Of a stretch of DNA of 64,000 bases, positions 62,434-64,000 are shown one piece after another. This DNA comes from Planctellipticum variicoloris. GTDB taxonomy: Bacteria; Planctomycetota; Planctomycetia; Planctomycetales; Planctomycetaceae. The notes under the pieces are model-generated. The model did not search any database. It was not told the origin of the DNA and worked only from the letters and a program-made list of their open reading frames with translations. Both the position numbers and the translations under genes were made by a program. The stretch spans positions 4,353,557 to 4,417,556 of the forward strand of contig NZ_CP130886.1 of assembly GCF_030622045.1 (NCBI RefSeq), written 5' to 3'. Numbering within the stretch: position 1 is the first letter of the stretch; every line of letters begins with the position of its first letter.

Positions 62434-64000
62434 TTATAGACGTGTGCTGGCGGAAATTGGCTCGACTTCGACGAGGTTGTCGAAGAAGGTGGCGCCGCCG
62501 GCGAGGTCGGAGAGACGGGTCGAGGTGGTGAGGTTGGCGTTTCCGACGCCGGCCGTCAGCTTGTGCCACCAGATGCCGGTCGCGACGACGACGCCGGGGC
62601 GGACGGTTTCGCCGACGATCGCTGCAGCCTGAAACGTGCCCCGATCGTTTCGCACGCGGACGGGCTGGCCGGTCTGGATGCCGCGCGGGGTGGCGTCGTC
62701 CGGGTGGATTTCCAGTTCGGGCTCGCGGGCGGCTTTGCGCAGCGATTCGAGCTCGACGAAGCTGGAATTCATGAAGTGCGGCGTGGGGGGCGTCAGGAGC
62801 TGCAGCGGATACTTGGCCGCCAGTTCGGGCTGAGATTCGGGCGATTCCGCCGGGGGAATGTATGTCGGCAGGGGATCGTGGCCCAGGTCGGCGAGTTGCT
62901 GGCTCCAGAACTCGCACTTGCCGCTCGGGGTGCGAAATTCCCCGTCGGCAAAGGGAACATAGGGCTTCGGGAGGTTCAGCCGCAGCGGGCCGGCTTCCAG
63001 GAGGCGGTCGAGCGTGATCCCCCGAAGTGTCGGCGGGACCTGAGCGACCTGCTTCCCCGGCATCGAAAAATCTTCCCAGAGGGCGGTGCGGGCCAGTTCG
63101 TGATCGGCGACCTGAAACACGTCCCGCTCGAAGCCCAGTCGGTCGGCCAGACCGCGGAAGACGTCGGTGTTGCAGCGGGCCTCGGCGAACGGGGGGATCG
63201 ACGGCGAATTGACCTGGATGTCGTAGTGCCCGTAGGTCGTGTGGAGATCGAAGTGTTCGAGCTGCGTTGTGGCGGGGAGGACGATGTCGGCGTAGTCGGC
63301 GGTGTCGGTCAGAAACTGCTCGTGGACGACGGTGAAGAGATCTTCGCGCCGCAGGCCCTCGAGGACACGTTTCTGGTCGGGAGCGACCGCGGCGGGATTG
63401 CTGTTGTAGACGTAGAGTGCATGGACCGGGGGGCCAGCGAGTTCGCCATGCAGGGCTTCGGCGAGTTGGTTCATGTTGACGGTGCGCGTGCCGGGGGGAC
63501 TCAGGTCGGGACGCTGCAGGCCGCGAGTGTTCAGGGCGAACGCGCTGCTGGTCGAGAGGAGACAGCCGCCGGCGGGATGCCGCCAGGCGCCGATCAGAGC
63601 GGGGAGGCAGGCGATGGTCCGAACGGCCATGCCGCCGCCGGCGTGGCGCTGGAGGCCGTAGTTGACGCGGATCATCGCGGGAATGTTCGCGGCGTACTCG
63701 TTGGCGAAGCGGATAATGTCGTCCGCCGGGAGGCCGCAGACAGCGGAAGTCTGCGCGGGGGACCAGTCGGTCAGGACGCGATCGCGGAGGGGTTCGACGC
63801 CGAGGCAGTACCGTTCGAGATAGTCCCGATCGACGAGGCCATGCCGGAAGAGGACGTGCATGACGCCCAGGGCCAGGGCGGCGTCGGTGCCGACGCGGGG
63901 CCGCAGGTGCCAGTCGCTCCGTTCGGCGGTCCGGCAGCGGTAGGGGTCGATGGTGACGATTTTCGCACCGCGTTTGCGGGCCTCCACCATACGAATCCAG
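62434..64000 (-). CDS. Molybdopterin-containing oxidoreductase, C-terminal part (runs off the right edge)
   Basis: The frame is open to the window's end (WIRMVEARKRGAKIVTIDPY), so the N-terminal iron-sulfur and first cofactor-binding regions lie outside. Visible are GAKIVTIDPYRCRTAERSDW, LRPRVGTDAALALGVMHVLF, IRVNYGLQRHAGGGMAVRTI, LYVYNSNPAAVAPDQKRVLE, IVLPATTQLEHFDLHTTYGH and the C-terminal molydopterin-dinucleotide-binding beta-barrel (PLQLLTPPTPHFMNSSFVEL, VRVRNDRGTFQAAAIV, GVVVATGIWWHKL). This is the DMSO-reductase superfamily. Whether it is a formate dehydrogenase, nitrate or other reductase cannot be told from this part. Confidence 0.92.
   Translation of the reverse strand, partial: WIRMVEARKRGAKIVTIDPYRCRTAERSDWHLRPRVGTDAALALGVMHVLFRHGLVDRDYLERYCLGVEPLRDRVLTDWSPAQTSAVCGLPADDIIRFANEYAANIPAMIRVNYGLQRHAGGGMAVRTIACLPALIGAWRHPAGGCLLSTSSAFALNTRGLQRPDLSPPGTRTVNMNQLAEALHGELAGPPVHALYVYNSNPAAVAPDQKRVLEGLRREDLFTVVHEQFLTDTADYADIVLPATTQLEHFDLHTTYGHYDIQVNSPSIPPFAEARCNTDVFRGLADRLGFERDVFQVADHELARTALWEDFSMPGKQVAQVPPTLRGITLDRLLEAGPLRLNLPKPYVPFADGEFRTPSGKCEFWSQQLADLGHDPLPTYIPPAESPESQPELAAKYPLQLLTPPTPHFMNSSFVELESLRKAAREPELEIHPDDATPRGIQTGQPVRVRNDRGTFQAAAIVGETVRPGVVVATGIWWHKLTAGVGNANLTTSTRLSDLAGGATFFDNLVEVEPISASTRL

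Overview
The window looks like a GC-rich chromosomal segment of a planctomycete (Planctomycetota). The evidence is two secreted DUF1501 proteins with twin-arginine-type N-termini, a DUF1549/DUF1553 cytochrome-like protein paired with one of them, a PSCyt-type CxxCH domain fused to coiled coil and WD40 repeats, large von Willebrand/BatA-like membrane proteins, and many secreted proteins known mainly from this phylum. No rRNA, tRNA or CRISPR array was recognised. Genes lie on both strands in short operons.

Layout. 0-7 kb: an incomplete gene, two VWA/BatA-like membrane proteins and an HlyD-type adaptor. 7-12.5 kb: an IS4-family element inserted at the end of sppA, then a Pro/Ala-rich secreted protein ending in two YHS-like modules, closed by a strong terminator. 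12.5-16 kb: two paralogous membrane-anchored proteins, an HXXEE membrane protein and a zinc-ribbon/acyl-carrier-protein fusion. 16-22 kb: a structured repeat and treZ-treY for trehalose synthesis from maltooligosaccharides. 22-29 kb: acyltransferase, plant-type asparaginase, a three-gene secreted/membrane operon, glyoxalase, phosphatase, gluQRS. 29-38 kb: a glutamine synthetase remnant, DUF1501, Sua5/TsaC, a TPR lipoprotein, an AAA+ ATPase, two exported proteins, ScpB. 38-40 kb: a broken toxin-antitoxin locus next to a gene with a HEPN-like motif. 40-48 kb: exonuclease, phosphodiesterase, WD40 protein, an IS110-family element, and the DUF1501 + DUF1549/1553 pair. 48-58 kb: small proteins, NUDIX, trpC, CPBP protease, PSCyt-WD40 protein, a 28-residue basic protein, two rRNA-type methyltransferases, a response regulator. 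58-60 kb: a second toxin-antitoxin locus, inactivated by a nonsense codon and by an IS5-family element. 60-64 kb: alpha/beta hydrolase, a second copy of the structured repeat, a glutaredoxin-like membrane protein and an incomplete molybdopterin oxidoreductase.

The most striking content is non-coding. The IS110 element has boundaries that can be read to the base because it interrupts an intergenic repeat. Its left end carries a predicted bridge RNA whose four guide segments match the target and the element's own ends, and joining its ends would create a 17-bp-spaced promoter. A ~310-bp element occurs twice (16.0 and 61.3 kb), and several of its predicted helices are kept by paired changes. Short REP-like hairpins sit at or just after stop codons, one of them hit by the IS4 element. 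Several families of degenerate 7-bp-style intergenic repeats recur, including 13 perfect GCGATAA units upstream of trpC.
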